A program made the position numbers and the translations under genes. The notes under the pieces were generated by a model that worked only from the letters and a program-made list of their open reading frames with translations, was not told where the DNA came from and ran no database searches. A stretch of DNA of 64,000 bases, taken from assembly GCF_002201895.1 (NCBI RefSeq), contig NZ_CP019436.1:509456-573455 (forward strand), written 5' to 3'. The stretch is from Methanopyrus sp. SNP6. GTDB lineage: Archaea; JAADCQ01; Methanopyri; Methanopyrales; Methanopyraceae. Positions 36,554-45,136 of the stretch are shown here, in pieces (within the stretch, counting starts at the first letter, position 1; each line of letters opens with the position of its first letter).

Positions 36554-37261
36554 CTAGGACAGGAGCCCGAAGGGAAAGGCCTTAGATAAGAACATGCAGA
36601 ATATGTCGGCGACGTATTTGGCCAGGTTAGTTACCATGTTGTCCAACTCGTTCCTGGCGTTGCTGTAGGCCTTTTCCTCTTTGTCGTTATTAGCACATTT
36701 CGATGCGGTGTCGATGGCGTCGTAGAACCTCGCTATCGGATCGAACGATCGGATCATCAGTTTCAGGTTCTCCTGGAGCTCAGCCGTCACCGTACTGAGG
36801 AACTGCATCACAGTCGAGTTCGGGCCGATAAACCGGACCAGAGCCAGGTGAAACTCGTTCAGCGGCTTTTGGAAGGATTCCCCGTGCAGTTTCTGGTTCA
36901 GCACCGCCTTGAACGAGGACAGTACTACGGCGGCTACTAGGTCCTCGGGTCGTACTGGCTCGTGGTACGCTTGACCGCGGAGGTAATCGATCACAGCTGC
37001 GGTGCAGTTGTACAACGCATCACATAGCGACTGCGTCAGGTTGCTGGCGAGACTGTAGTACTCCGGAGGCACTGTCGTCGTGACGTTCGCGGACGTCGAC
37101 GTCGTATCGGATGCGCCGGTGTCGACACCCGCGCCCGCGGACGGATCGACGGTCGTCGTAAATGTGGTCCCAGTATCCACCGATACCTGGAGTTCCGCAG
37201 CCGAGGCGATTGGAGTCACTACCATTGCTACTAGAAGGGTCGTGATGGCGCTAACACGCAT
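36554..37261 (-). CDS. Exported protein, Thr/Ser-rich N-terminus, unknown
   Basis: The 235-residue protein has a signal peptide (RVSAITTLLVAMVVTPIASA), then a Thr/Ser/Asp-rich linker of about 45 residues (including TTTVDPSAGAGVDTGASDTT), and a helical domain with several N-x-S/T sites (NLTQS, NCTAA, NSTVM) and paired cysteines. This suggests a secreted or surface glycoprotein. No family was recognised. The ATG at 37261 gives the cleanest signal peptide. It is divergent from L10e across a symmetric TATA element. Confidence 0.65.
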   Translation of the reverse strand: MRVSAITTLLVAMVVTPIASAAELQVSVDTGTTFTTTVDPSAGAGVDTGASDTTSTSANVTTTVPPEYYSLASNLTQSLCDALYNCTAAVIDYLRGQAYHEPVRPEDLVAAVVLSSFKAVLNQKLHGESFQKPLNEFHLALVRFIGPNSTVMQFLSTVTAELQENLKLMIRSFDPIARFYDAIDTASKCANNDKEEKAYSNARNELDNMVTNLAKYVADIFCMFLSKAFPFGLLS

Positions 37262-37295
37262 ACGATCATCCCCAAGCGTAGCAGGCACGTTACCG

Positions 37296-37303
37296 TTTTA
37301 AAA
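37296..37303. promoter_or_regulatory. Symmetric TATA box shared by divergent genes
   Basis: TTTTAAAA is a perfect palindrome 35 nt from each of two divergent start codons (ATG 37261 minus, ATG 37338 plus). It can act as box A for both the exported protein and the L10e-ppsA-trmB unit. Confidence 0.6.
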
Positions 37304-37337
37304 CCTCTACGAAGCGGGTGGCGGGGGGTAGGTAGCG

Positions 37338-37859
37338 ATGGTGAACCGTCCAGCCCGGATCTACCGGGAGTGGAAGGGTCCGGCGTACACGCGAAGGGAA
37401 TACATCAAGGGAGTACCGGACCCGAAAATAAGGCAGTTCGACATGGGGAATCCGTCGGGTGACTTCGACGTAGAGGTGTCACTGGTGGCCAGGGAACGCG
37501 CTCAGGTCACGCACAACGCGCTCGAGGCGGCCCGTGTCGCCGCGAACCGTTACCTGACCAAGACCGTGGGTAGGCAGAACTACCACCTGAAGATCCGAGT
37601 GTACCCACACCATGTTCTGCGCGAGAACCCACTGGCAACGGGGGCCGGAGCGGACAGAGTTCAGGAGGGAATGCGACTGGCCTTCGGGAAGCCGATCGGT
37701 ACGGCAGCCAGGGTGCGTGAAGGTCAGCGCGTGGTGACTGTCAGGATCGACTCGGAGAACTTCGAGCATGCCAAGGAAGCCCTGCGCCGCGCGGGCATGA
37801 AGTTCCCGTTCCCGTTCACCATCGTGGTCGACAAGGGTGAAGAACTAGTTCGGGACTGA
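37338..37859 (+). CDS. rpl10e: 50S ribosomal protein L10e
   Basis: The 173-residue protein matches archaeal L10e (L16 family): [20 protein letters not shown] at the N-terminus, then [39 protein letters not shown] and a basic [13 protein letters not shown] end. It sits at the central protuberance base near the peptidyl-transferase centre. The ATG start has GGCGGGGGGT upstream. PEP synthase follows after 23 nt. Confidence 0.95.
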   Translation: MVNRPARIYREWKGPAYTRREYIKGVPDPKIRQFDMGNPSGDFDVEVSLVARERAQVTHNALEAARVAANRYLTKTVGRQNYHLKIRVYPHHVLRENPLATGAGADRVQEGMRLAFGKPIGTAARVREGQRVVTVRIDSENFEHAKEALRRAGMKFPFPFTIVVDKGEELVRD

Positions 37860-37882
37860 TGCGATACCGGTCGTGCTGAGGG

Positions 37883-40204
37883 GTGCCCACCGTGAAGTAC
37901 GTCCGGTGGTTCGAGGAAATATCAAAGGATGACGTCGACGTCGCCGGAGGTAAGGGTGCGAACCTGGGCGAGATGACGCAGGCGGGACTCCCGGTCCCGC
38001 CCGGCTTCGTGGTACTGTCCACGGCCTACAACGAGTTCCTCGAGCGCACTGGTCTGGAGGAGAAGATAAAAGAAATACTTTCCTCCCACGATCTGTCCGA
38101 CAACGACGAACTTCAGGAGGCCACGAAGGAGATTCAGAGGTTGATCGTTGAGGCCGAGATGCCGGAGGAGATCCGTGAAGAGATCGTGAAAGCCTACCGA
38201 GAGCTCTGCGAGAAGGTCGGCAAAGAGGAGGAGTTCGTGGCAGTTCGCTCGTCAGCGACGGCTGAGGACTTACCGGAAGCGTCTTTCGCGGGCCAGCAGG
38301 AGACGTTCTTGAACGTCCGAGGCGAGGAGGACGTAGTGAAGTACGTGCAAAAGTGTTGGGCGTCCCTGTTCACCCCTCGAGCCGTAGCTTATCGGGAGGA
38401 GCAAGGGTTCGAGCATCTAGACGTTTCGATCGCCGTCGTCGTCCAGAAGATGGTGGACTCGAAAAAGTCGGGAGTGATGTTCACGGTCCACCCTTACACC
38501 GGCGATCGGGACAAGATGGTGATCGAAGTCGTGTGGGGTCTTGGTGAAGCCGTAGTCAGTGGGGAAGTCACTCCCGACACTTACATCGTCGACAAGAACA
38601 CGTTCGAAGTCATCGAGGAGCAGATATCCGAGCAGGAGTGGATGTACACAAAGGACCCAGAGACCGGGGAGACTGTCAAGGCCGAAGTACCCGAGGATAA
38701 ACGCGACGCTAGGAAGCTGACGGACGAAGAGATCAAGGAACTGGCAGAGATCGGAGTAGCCGTGGAGGAGCACTACGGGTTCCCGCAGGATATCGAGTGG
38801 GCCATTGAGGGAGGCGAGGTGTACGTGCTGCAGTCGCGTCCGGTCACCACGATACCAGAGGAGGAGAGGGAAGAGAAAAAGGTAGAGACGGAGGAGTTAG
38901 AGGGCAAGATCCTCGTCCGCGGCTTAGGGGCTAGCCCGGGGATCGGTACGGGCGAAGTCAAGATCGTGATGGACGTGGACGATATTGACAGGATGGAGGA
39001 AGGAGACGTCTTGGTCACCAAGATGACCACACCGGACATGGTCCCGGCAATGCGGAAGGCGTCGGCCATAGTCACGGACGAAGGAGGTATCACGTGCCAC
39101 GCAGCGATCGTGTCGCGAGAGCTGGGAATCCCGTGTGTGGTCGGTACGGGCAACGCCACGGAGGTCCTCGAGGAAGGACAGGTGGTAACGGTCGACGGAG
39201 AGCGTGGAGTGGTGTACGAGGGTGACGTGCGCAAGGTCCTCCGTGCCGAGGAGGAAGAAGAGGAGCGGGAAGAGAAGGAGATCGTGGTGGAGCGCCCGGC
39301 TGCTGAGCCCGTAACCGCTACGGAGATCAAGGTTAACGTCAGCATGCCCGAAGCCGCGAAGCGTGCCGCCAAGACGGGAGCCGACGGTGTCGGACTGCTC
39401 CGTATCGAGCACATGATCCTGGGCGTGGGAGTACACCCGCGCAATCTCATTGAGGAGGGTGAGCGCGAAAAACTGGTTCAAGTGCTGATGGATGGAATCC
39501 GCAAGGTCGCGGACGCCTTCTACCCGAAGCCCGTGTGGGTTAGAACCCTGGACGCTCCGACCGATGAATTCCGCGAGCTCGAGGGCGGTGAGCGGGAGCC
39601 AGAAGAGGCCAATCCGATGCTCGGTTGGAGAGGCATTCGTCGCGATCTCGAGGAGCGAGAGACCCTCGAGTGTCAGTTCGAGGCTATCCGTCGTCTCCAC
39701 CAGGAAGGTTACGATAACATCGGCGTGATGATCCCGCTAGTACAGCATCCTGAAGAACTGCGCCGCGCCAAGCGGATTGCTAAGGAAGTGGGGCTCAAAC
39801 CGCATCGCAAGGTCGAGTTCGGAATGATGGTGGAGACGCCGGCCGCCGCGGTACTGATCGACGAATTCATTGAAGTAGGTCTAGACTTCGTGAGCCTTGG
39901 CACCAACGACCTCACCCAGTACACGTTGGCGGTCGACAGGAACAACGACAAGGTGGCATATCTCTACGACGAAAAGCACCCGGCAGTACTTCGGCTGATC
40001 AAACACGTCATCAACGAGTGTAAGGAGGCCGGAGTGAAGACTAGCATCTGCGGTCAGGCGGGTAGCGACCCGAAGATGGCCGAAATACTAGTGAAAGCGG
40101 GCATCGACAGCATTTCTGCGAACATCGACGCGGTGTCCCAGATCCGGCGGATCGTAGCCCGGGTAGAGCGGAAGATACTGCTGGATAAGGTGAGGGAGCT
40201 CTAA
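37883..40204 (+). CDS. ppsA: Phosphoenolpyruvate synthase
   Basis: The 773-residue enzyme has the three-domain PPS layout: the N-terminal nucleotide-binding domain (VAGGKGANLGEM, VAVRSSATAEDLPEASFAGQ), the phosphohistidine domain with GGITCHAAIVSRELGIPCVVG near residue 410, and the C-terminal PEP domain ending FVSLGTNDLTQYTLAVDRNN and SICGQAGSDP. It converts pyruvate, ATP and water to PEP, AMP and phosphate, the entry to gluconeogenesis from CO2-derived pyruvate. It is followed 5 nt later by a TrmB-type regulator. Confidence 0.95.
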   Translation: MPTVKYVRWFEEISKDDVDVAGGKGANLGEMTQAGLPVPPGFVVLSTAYNEFLERTGLEEKIKEILSSHDLSDNDELQEATKEIQRLIVEAEMPEEIREEIVKAYRELCEKVGKEEEFVAVRSSATAEDLPEASFAGQQETFLNVRGEEDVVKYVQKCWASLFTPRAVAYREEQGFEHLDVSIAVVVQKMVDSKKSGVMFTVHPYTGDRDKMVIEVVWGLGEAVVSGEVTPDTYIVDKNTFEVIEEQISEQEWMYTKDPETGETVKAEVPEDKRDARKLTDEEIKELAEIGVAVEEHYGFPQDIEWAIEGGEVYVLQSRPVTTIPEEEREEKKVETEELEGKILVRGLGASPGIGTGEVKIVMDVDDIDRMEEGDVLVTKMTTPDMVPAMRKASAIVTDEGGITCHAAIVSRELGIPCVVGTGNATEVLEEGQVVTVDGERGVVYEGDVRKVLRAEEEEEEREEKEIVVERPAAEPVTATEIKVNVSMPEAAKRAAKTGADGVGLLRIEHMILGVGVHPRNLIEEGEREKLVQVLMDGIRKVADAFYPKPVWVRTLDAPTDEFRELEGGEREPEEANPMLGWRGIRRDLEERETLECQFEAIRRLHQEGYDNIGVMIPLVQHPEELRRAKRIAKEVGLKPHRKVEFGMMVETPAAAVLIDEFIEVGLDFVSLGTNDLTQYTLAVDRNNDKVAYLYDEKHPAVLRLIKHVINECKEAGVKTSICGQAGSDPKMAEILVKAGIDSISANIDAVSQIRRIVARVERKILLDKVREL

Positions 40205-40209
40205 CGCCC

Positions 40210-40938
40210 GTGTCCCTCCTGAAACATCTTTCCGAACTAGGATTGTCCGAGCGAGAGGCACGGGTATACCTGTACCTGGTTCGCGCTGGTGAGGCCAACG
40301 CACGGGAGGTGAGTGAGGGGGTCGGAATTCCGTACTCAAAGGTTTACTCCGTCCTTCGATCGCTGGAGGACAAGGGATGGGTGGAAGCCGATCGAAGCAT
40401 CAGACCTACTACCTATCGACCGGTGTCCCCGGACGTCGCGGTGAGGCGAGCCCTGGAGCGGGAGCTGAACAGGATCCAACGTGAGCTGGAGGAGCATGCC
40501 AAGGTCGCCGTGAGGAAACTTTCCGAGATGTACAGAGCGGAACGGGAGACCGTGGCCCGCACGTATCACGGTAAATCCGCCAGGGAGACGCTCGCAGAAG
40601 TGCTGAGATCGTCGGAAGATATAGTATGCATCGTCCACCTAGGCCGCAATCTGCCACGCTGGCTCCTGGAGTCGCTTCGGCGGATGAAAGGCTCGATGGT
40701 CCTCAGGGCTAAGGAGGGGTCCGAGGTCGCGGACGAACTGGAACCCGACGTGAAAGTAACAGTCGATATTGAACCCCGAGACACCTTAATAGTGCTCTCA
40801 GCGGACCGCCGCGAGTTTTTCTTGGGTAAGTTCGGTGTCGAGGGCGACTACTTGCTCTCACTCGAGGAGCCTATACTGGCCCAAGGGATCCACGATGCGG
40901 TCACGAGAGCGTGTAAATCGCGCTCACGACGCGCTTGA
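40210..40938 (+). CDS. TrmB-family transcriptional regulator
   Basis: The 242-residue protein has an N-terminal winged helix (LGLSEREARVYLYLVRAGEANAREV, then GIPYSKVYSVLRSLEDKGWV), a linker coiled coil, and a C-terminal domain (FFLGKFGVEGDYLLSLEEP) like the TrmB/Sugar-specific regulator group. TrmB proteins control sugar transport and gluconeogenic genes. Its cotranscription with ppsA suggests it tunes the PEP/pyruvate branch point (inference). It starts at GTG 40210. Confidence 0.85.
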   Translation: MSLLKHLSELGLSEREARVYLYLVRAGEANAREVSEGVGIPYSKVYSVLRSLEDKGWVEADRSIRPTTYRPVSPDVAVRRALERELNRIQRELEEHAKVAVRKLSEMYRAERETVARTYHGKSARETLAEVLRSSEDIVCIVHLGRNLPRWLLESLRRMKGSMVLRAKEGSEVADELEPDVKVTVDIEPRDTLIVLSADRREFFLGKFGVEGDYLLSLEEPILAQGIHDAVTRACKSRSRRA

Positions 40939-41399
40939 GTACCGGATTCGCCTAGGAAGGACGACACCCCAAACTTGTCCGAAGCACATGCGCCATCCCA
41001 GTTCCAGGCGTAGGGCCGTAAGGGGAGCATACGACGCCCTGACAGCCCGAACAACCTCGGGGTCGATGTTCGTCTCTTCCAAGAGCTCGCTCCCGGTGAT
41101 TACAGTGGCCGCCCGGGTCGAGCTTACAGAGCGGGCATCTCGAGATTCCGTAACCGATGTCGTGTAGTAATCACGATTCGAGGGCGATTTTACCATCGAC
41201 TCTGAACTTCCACGACAGTCACCAGTACAATTAAGTCACATTCGAACGAGTACTCAAGCCTCGTATCATCAAGATGTCCGCGTCGTTCAGACGACATAGT
41301 CGCCGAAGGACGCGTTCGGGAAGGTCGGAAACTACTTTCTCCAGGAGCGTGCAAGAAGCGCAAATGTTTCGACTCTAATAACGTTCTCCCGCAGGGCGC
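40939..41399. other. Intergenic stretch without a supported gene
   Basis: No gene is supported in these 461 bases. A 90-codon minus-strand frame (40924-41196) has only a weak protein-like core (ETNIDPEVVRAVRASYAP) and overlaps the TrmB 3' end. No tRNA-like arms were seen. The DNA is slightly AT-richer than average, and part of it may be 3' UTR of the ppsA-trmB unit and of EF-1 beta. Confidence 0.5.
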
Positions 41400-41687
41400 T
41401 CAGAGGGTGCGACTGGCACTCACCACCTCGACCTGATTGACCTCGTCGACCTCCTTGAGAGCGTCTTCGAGCGCGTCGGTACCTCCCTCGGCGTCCGGCA
41501 CTACCACCTTCACTCTGATCGCTTTCAGCCCGAAGGCTATGGGTTCTTCCTCCATACCCTCGATGGAGTCCACCACGTCTATGGACTCGAGCTTCTCGCG
41601 GATGGCCTCCTTGAACTCCTCGTAGTCCACATCGGCACTCTCAGGAAGGACTTTCAGGTCCACGAGTACCTTCGACACCGCTATCAC
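41400..41687 (-). CDS. ef1b: Elongation factor EF-1 beta
   Basis: The 92- to 95-residue protein corresponds to the archaeal EF-1B nucleotide exchange factor for EF-1[44 protein letters not shown] and [11 protein letters not shown]. The start may be GTG 41678 (6 nt behind GGGGGTGAT) rather than 41687. It ends the minus-strand run tusA-like, Zn-ribbon, EF-1 beta. The gap to the Zn-ribbon gene is 4 nt, so the two are co-transcribed, as in other euryarchaea. Confidence 0.9.
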   Translation of the reverse strand: MIAVSKVLVDLKVLPESADVDYEEFKEAIREKLESIDVVDSIEGMEEEPIAFGLKAIRVKVVVPDAEGGTDALEDALKEVDEVNQVEVVSASRTL

Positions 41688-41691
41688 CCCC

Positions 41692-42006
41692 TTAAGGACC
41701 TATGAAACCGCAGTTGGGACACTGGTACCGGTTGCCCAACCTCCTGCACTTCTGACACCTGGTGATCACGACCTCACCGCACTTCGGGCACGGGTGGGAA
41801 ACCGCACGTTCGCCGGGAGCGATCGGTCCACCGCACGCGGAACATACGGCGTAGTCGGCACGTTCTATACGACCTGCCTCGGTCATCTCGACTTCCTCTG
41901 CGGCCTCCTTGATGAGTTCCTCCCTCGTCTTACCACCTGTTTCCTTCAGCTCCTCCGAGGAAGCCCTCTCTACACCGACTTCCCGCTCCTCGTTCTTCTC
42001 CGCCAA
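41692..42006 (-). CDS. Zinc-ribbon protein with acidic N-terminal extension
   Basis: The C-terminal 55 residues hold two zinc knuckles (CSACGGPI with CPKCGEVV, and CQKCRRLG with CPNCGFIG), matching the small archaeal HVO_2753/DUF1610-like Zn-ribbon proteins usually encoded beside EF-1 beta and thought to bind RNA. The N-terminal 45 residues are a Glu/Lys-rich helix not normally present, and may be an extension specific to this organism or an overlong start. The start is TTG 42006. Confidence 0.75.
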   Translation of the reverse strand: MAEKNEEREVGVERASSEELKETGGKTREELIKEAAEEVEMTEAGRIERADYAVCSACGGPIAPGERAVSHPCPKCGEVVITRCQKCRRLGNRYQCPNCGFIGP

Positions 42007-42056
42007 TCGGTACCCCCTAGGGATTGGCCCGAAAAGGATGCTATATCAATGGCGGG

Positions 42057-42290
42057 CTAGCCCTTCTTCCTGATGTAGATCACGAAGTGATCCTCCTCTT
42101 CTTCCACGTCTAAGATCTCGTGCCCGTTCTCCTCGGCGAACCTCCTGATATTGTCCTTCGCGGGAGGGTAATCGCCGACGACCTTCAGGACTTCCCCTTC
42201 GCTCATATCATCCAGCTTCTTCCTGGTTTCGAGCACGGGCATAGGACAGATCTTACCCCGGACGTCCAACTCCTCGTCGTACTCGACCAT
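42057..42290 (-). CDS. TusA/SirA-like sulfur (selenium?) carrier
   Basis: The 77-residue protein has the TusA signature ELDVRGKICPMPVLETRKKL with the CPxP cysteine that carries persulfide, and the family's closing VVGDYPPAKDNIRRFAEENG. TusA-like proteins relay sulfur. In Se-using organisms SirA/YedF-type homologues co-occur with YedE and may carry selenium. The ATG at 42290 gives the usual length; an upstream start would add 21 residues. It is divergent from the double-cubane-type gene and close to YedE-like genes at 46 kb. Confidence 0.85.
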   Translation of the reverse strand: MVEYDEELDVRGKICPMPVLETRKKLDDMSEGEVLKVVGDYPPAKDNIRRFAEENGHEILDVEEEEDHFVIYIRKKG

Positions 42291-42368
42291 CCGGATCGCC
42301 CCCAATCTGACTCCACGTGATAGGTATTCGGATTTGTTCCCTACGATCTTCAATAGGTATGAGGTTAG

Positions 42369-42401
42369 CTAATGGTCATATTTAATTGCGAACTCCATTA
42401 G
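42369..42401 (+). promoter_or_regulatory. Inverted repeat flanking the promoter of the DCCP-type gene
   Basis: CTAATGG (42369-42375) and CCATTAG (42395-42401) form a 7-bp inverted repeat bracketing a TATA-like ATATTTAATT (42379-42388). It is placed as a repressor site would be, 30-60 nt upstream of the GTG start. The words AATGGTCAT and GAACTC in it also occur (as GAGTTCAATGGTCAT) at the fwuB promoter. Confidence 0.45.
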
Positions 42402-42430
42402 TATAATGCAGGAATTCGATTTAATAATGA

Positions 42431-43726
42431 GTGAGAAAGTACCAAGTTGAAGGGATCCTATTGGATATTAGAGATATTTGGAAAGAACTCGGAATCGACC
42501 TAGAGCGGCATGATAAGTTGCTCGAAGCCCTGCCGGAGACGTACGAGCAGATCTTCCTGAGTCAGGAAAACCGCCCAGAGCGTATGTCCTACTTCGATGA
42601 GGTAGTCGCCGATATCCACGGAACACGGGTCCAGGAGCTGTACGAGATGAGAGAGGAAGGTAAACCGATCCTGGGGACGTTCTGCGTCTACGTGCCGGAG
42701 GAGATCGTCCTCGCCGCTGGCGGTGTTTGCATGGGGTTATGTGGTGGATCGGAATTCCCGATCCCGGACGCCGAGAAGTACCTCCCACGCGACCTGTGCC
42801 CACTGATCAAGTCGTCCTTCGGCTTCCTAGTATCCAGACTGTGCCCATACTGCCAAGTCGCGACGGTGATCGTCGGCGAGAACACTTGCGACGGCAAGAA
42901 GAAGATGTATGAGATAATGTCCGAGCACAAGGACGTCTACGTGATGGAAATGCCTCAGGTGAAAAATGAAGAAGGTCTCGAGTACTGGTACGAGCAATTA
43001 ATCAAATTCAAGGAGTTCGTAGAGGAACTATCTGGGAACGAAATTACCTACGAGTCTTTATTAGACGCTATAGAGCGTGTGAACGCTAAGCGGGCAGCTC
43101 TTAAGAAGTTGTACGAGCTTAGGAAGCACGATCCGGCACCTATAAGTGGACGTGATGCGAACCTGATAGCTCAAATAGCGTTTTACGATGATGTTGATCG
43201 ATTCACTAAGAAGGTGAACGAACTCAACGAAGAGCTCGAAAAACGTGTGGAGGAAGGCGAAGGTATCGCCGAGGAAGCACCGAGAATCCTAGTAGCCAGC
43301 ACGCCGATGCCGATCCCACACTGGAAGCTACTTCACATCGTGGAGTCTTGCGGCGCGGTGGTAGTCTGCGAGGAATCGTGTACGGGCACCAGGTACTTCG
43401 AACGGGAGGTCAGCACGGAAGGAGACGATGTCGAAGATCTGATTAAGAATATCGCAGAAGCGTACATGGAAACGAAATGTGCAATTTTCACACCGAATGA
43501 CGAGAGGATCGAAGATATTATTAAGAAATACGAGGAGTGGAACTGTGATGGAGTGATACTGTATAACCTTAAATTCTGTCAACCGTACGCTGTGGAACAC
43601 TCGAAGATCGAAAGTATGCTAAAAGAAGAAGGAATCCCCACGTTGAGACTTGAATCAGACTACAGCGAGGAGGACGTAGGGCAACTGAAAACGAGAATCG
43701 AGACGTTCCTAGAGTCGATCGCTTAG
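42431..43726 (+). CDS. Double-cubane/2-hydroxyacyl-CoA dehydratase D-subunit-like protein
   Basis: The 431-residue protein resembles HgdB/HadB-like subunits and the double-cubane cluster proteins: GTFCVYVPEEIVLAAGG, GVCMGLCGGS, LCPYCQVATVIVGENTCDGKKK and later VVCEESCTGTR and FCQPYAVEHSKIES provide the cysteines. Such proteins, paired with a BadF-type ATPase, make very low potential electrons for difficult reductions. The physiological substrate in methanogens is unknown. The GTG at 42431 is weakly supported. The 3' half is AT-richer than the 5' half. The activator gene lies 1.4 kb away on the other strand. Confidence 0.78.
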   Translation: MRKYQVEGILLDIRDIWKELGIDLERHDKLLEALPETYEQIFLSQENRPERMSYFDEVVADIHGTRVQELYEMREEGKPILGTFCVYVPEEIVLAAGGVCMGLCGGSEFPIPDAEKYLPRDLCPLIKSSFGFLVSRLCPYCQVATVIVGENTCDGKKKMYEIMSEHKDVYVMEMPQVKNEEGLEYWYEQLIKFKEFVEELSGNEITYESLLDAIERVNAKRAALKKLYELRKHDPAPISGRDANLIAQIAFYDDVDRFTKKVNELNEELEKRVEEGEGIAEEAPRILVASTPMPIPHWKLLHIVESCGAVVVCEESCTGTRYFEREVSTEGDDVEDLIKNIAEAYMETKCAIFTPNDERIEDIIKKYEEWNCDGVILYNLKFCQPYAVEHSKIESMLKEEGIPTLRLESDYSEEDVGQLKTRIETFLESIA

Positions 43727-43732
43727 GCCCGC

Positions 43733-45037
43733 TCACGCCATCTCCTCTATTTTCTCTATTATCATTTGTAGGATTTGTTTGTCGTTGGGTATTTGTTCTG
43801 GTGGTTCGGTTATTTTCTTCATTCTGATTGGTACTGCGTCCATTCTGTAGGCGGTTCCTTCCCATTCTATGCCCGCGATGGCTACTGGTATGTATAAGTC
43901 TGAGAGTTCTGCTGTTGGCGTCCAGTGTGGGTCGATGCATACGAGTGGTATTCTAGCCATGTGTTCTACTGCTTTTTGTGGGAAGTGTGCGCCTGGGTCG
44001 CTTGCGATGACCATCATCGCGTCGGCTTCTCCTCTGATTAGTAAGTCTACAGTACTCGTTTCACCCGGGTTATACCGCGGGTATCCTCTAGTGAAGTCTA
44101 CAGCGTACGGGTATCCCGTCGTCCATGCTAGTACTTCATTGAACCCAGTCACATTGTAATGACCTCGCATCATGATTAGAGTCCACTTCGAGTACTCGTT
44201 CAAATCCCTGATTAGGCAGATTGCATTATCAATGTTCCGATGCCTACCGCGAGACATTGTCAAACCCATTCCCCAGAATAGTGTACCAAAGCTAGCCTCC
44301 TTGAGCAAGTCAGCGACCTCGTAGACTAGTTCTACCGGTACTCCAGCCACTTTCTCACGCTCGATTTCAAGCCCATGAACAGCCATTCGAAGCGCGCTGA
44401 TTAACTCGTAATCCTCGTTCGGCTTGACTTGTATGTAAACGTCAGCCAGTCTAGACGTGGCAGTCCTCCGCGGGTCAACGACGATCACAGTACGATCCCC
44501 ACGACCCTTCGGCCTGAAATAACCCCTAGCAAACACTGGATACCGACTCATATGCCGCGGATGAGCATGCATCGGATTACAACCCCAGTAAATCACCGTA
44601 TCAGCCCTGTTCTTCACCTCACCCAACGTACACCCCGGAACACCAACATCCTGCAACCCCAACACCGAAGGACCGTGTCACACTGAGGCCGTGTTGTCGA
44701 TGACGCCACCGACTAGTTCTGCTAGTTCAACACCCTTCTCCTGTGCCTCTACCAACGTCGCGGACCAACCGTACAGGATCGGTAACTTAGCCTCAACGAG
44801 TATCCTAGCCGCTTCTTCCGCAGCATCCTCGTAGTCAATCTTCTTCCACTCTCCATTCTCCCTGATCATCGGTTCCGTATGACGATGCTCCTCCTGCGCA
44901 CTCAAGAACTTCGCAGCACCAATCCTACAAGCATGCCGAACCTCCACGATCTCACCGTCCTCCACGACCACCTCCAAATCATCACACAACGTACCACAGA
45001 ACGGACAAACCACGTCCCTGATCACCTTACGACTCAT
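43733..45037 (-). CDS. fwuB: Tungsten formylmethanofuran dehydrogenase subunit B, selenoprotein
   Basis: The 434-residue protein starts VIRDVVCPFCGTLCDDLEV (N-terminal Fe-S site) and contains an in-frame UGA at codon 120 in DNTASV-Sec-HGPSVLGL, where Cys homologues have the tungsten-ligating cysteine. The pterin-binding motifs VIYWGCNPMHAHPRHMSRYP and IVVDPRRT follow. FwuB holds the W-bispterin site that reduces CO2 with methanofuran, the first step of methanogenesis. Other fwd subunits are not nearby, so the gene is solitary. Codons favour A in the third position, unlike neighbours. I find no convincing SECIS in either flank. Confidence 0.94.
44678..44680 (-). other. In-frame UGA selenocysteine codon of fwuB
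   Basis: TGA on the minus strand between GTG (Val) and CAC (His). The two flanking frames (44678-45037 and 43733-44665) are in the same phase, and the position equals the metal-binding Cys/Sec of FwdB-type enzymes. Selenocysteine in the FwuB enzyme of Methanopyrus kandleri is established. Confidence 0.92.
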
Positions 45038-45107
45038 ATAGCCCCCCTAGACAATGCGATCATTTCAGCTTTTGAAAGTTATTAATCTTAGAGTTCAATG
45101 GTCATTC

Positions 45108-45120
45108 GTGTTATAAATGG
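45108..45120 (-). promoter_or_regulatory. TATA region of fwuB
   Basis: The minus strand reads CCATTTATAACAC about 75 nt upstream of the fwuB start, in an AT-rich gap. The sequence ATGACCATTGAACTC lies just downstream, near the expected transcription start, and contains words shared with the promoter region at 42369-42401. Confidence 0.5.
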
Positions 45121-45136
45121 ATTATGAACCTAGTAT

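Noticed and set aside
40924-41196. 90-codon minus-strand frame downstream of the TrmB gene
   Set aside because: Weak composition, no ribosome-binding site seen, overlap with the TrmB 3' end, and no recognised family.
43733-45037. Two adjacent frames suggesting a broken formylmethanofuran dehydrogenase gene
   Set aside because: The frames are in phase and the TGA replaces the metal-ligand codon of FwdB-type enzymes, so selenocysteine is the better reading.
45038-45090. GAA-ATG-ATCG-CAT as a possible 5' SECIS for fwuB
   Set aside because: The small upper hairpin exists, but there is no lower stem around it, so it does not meet the archaeal consensus.
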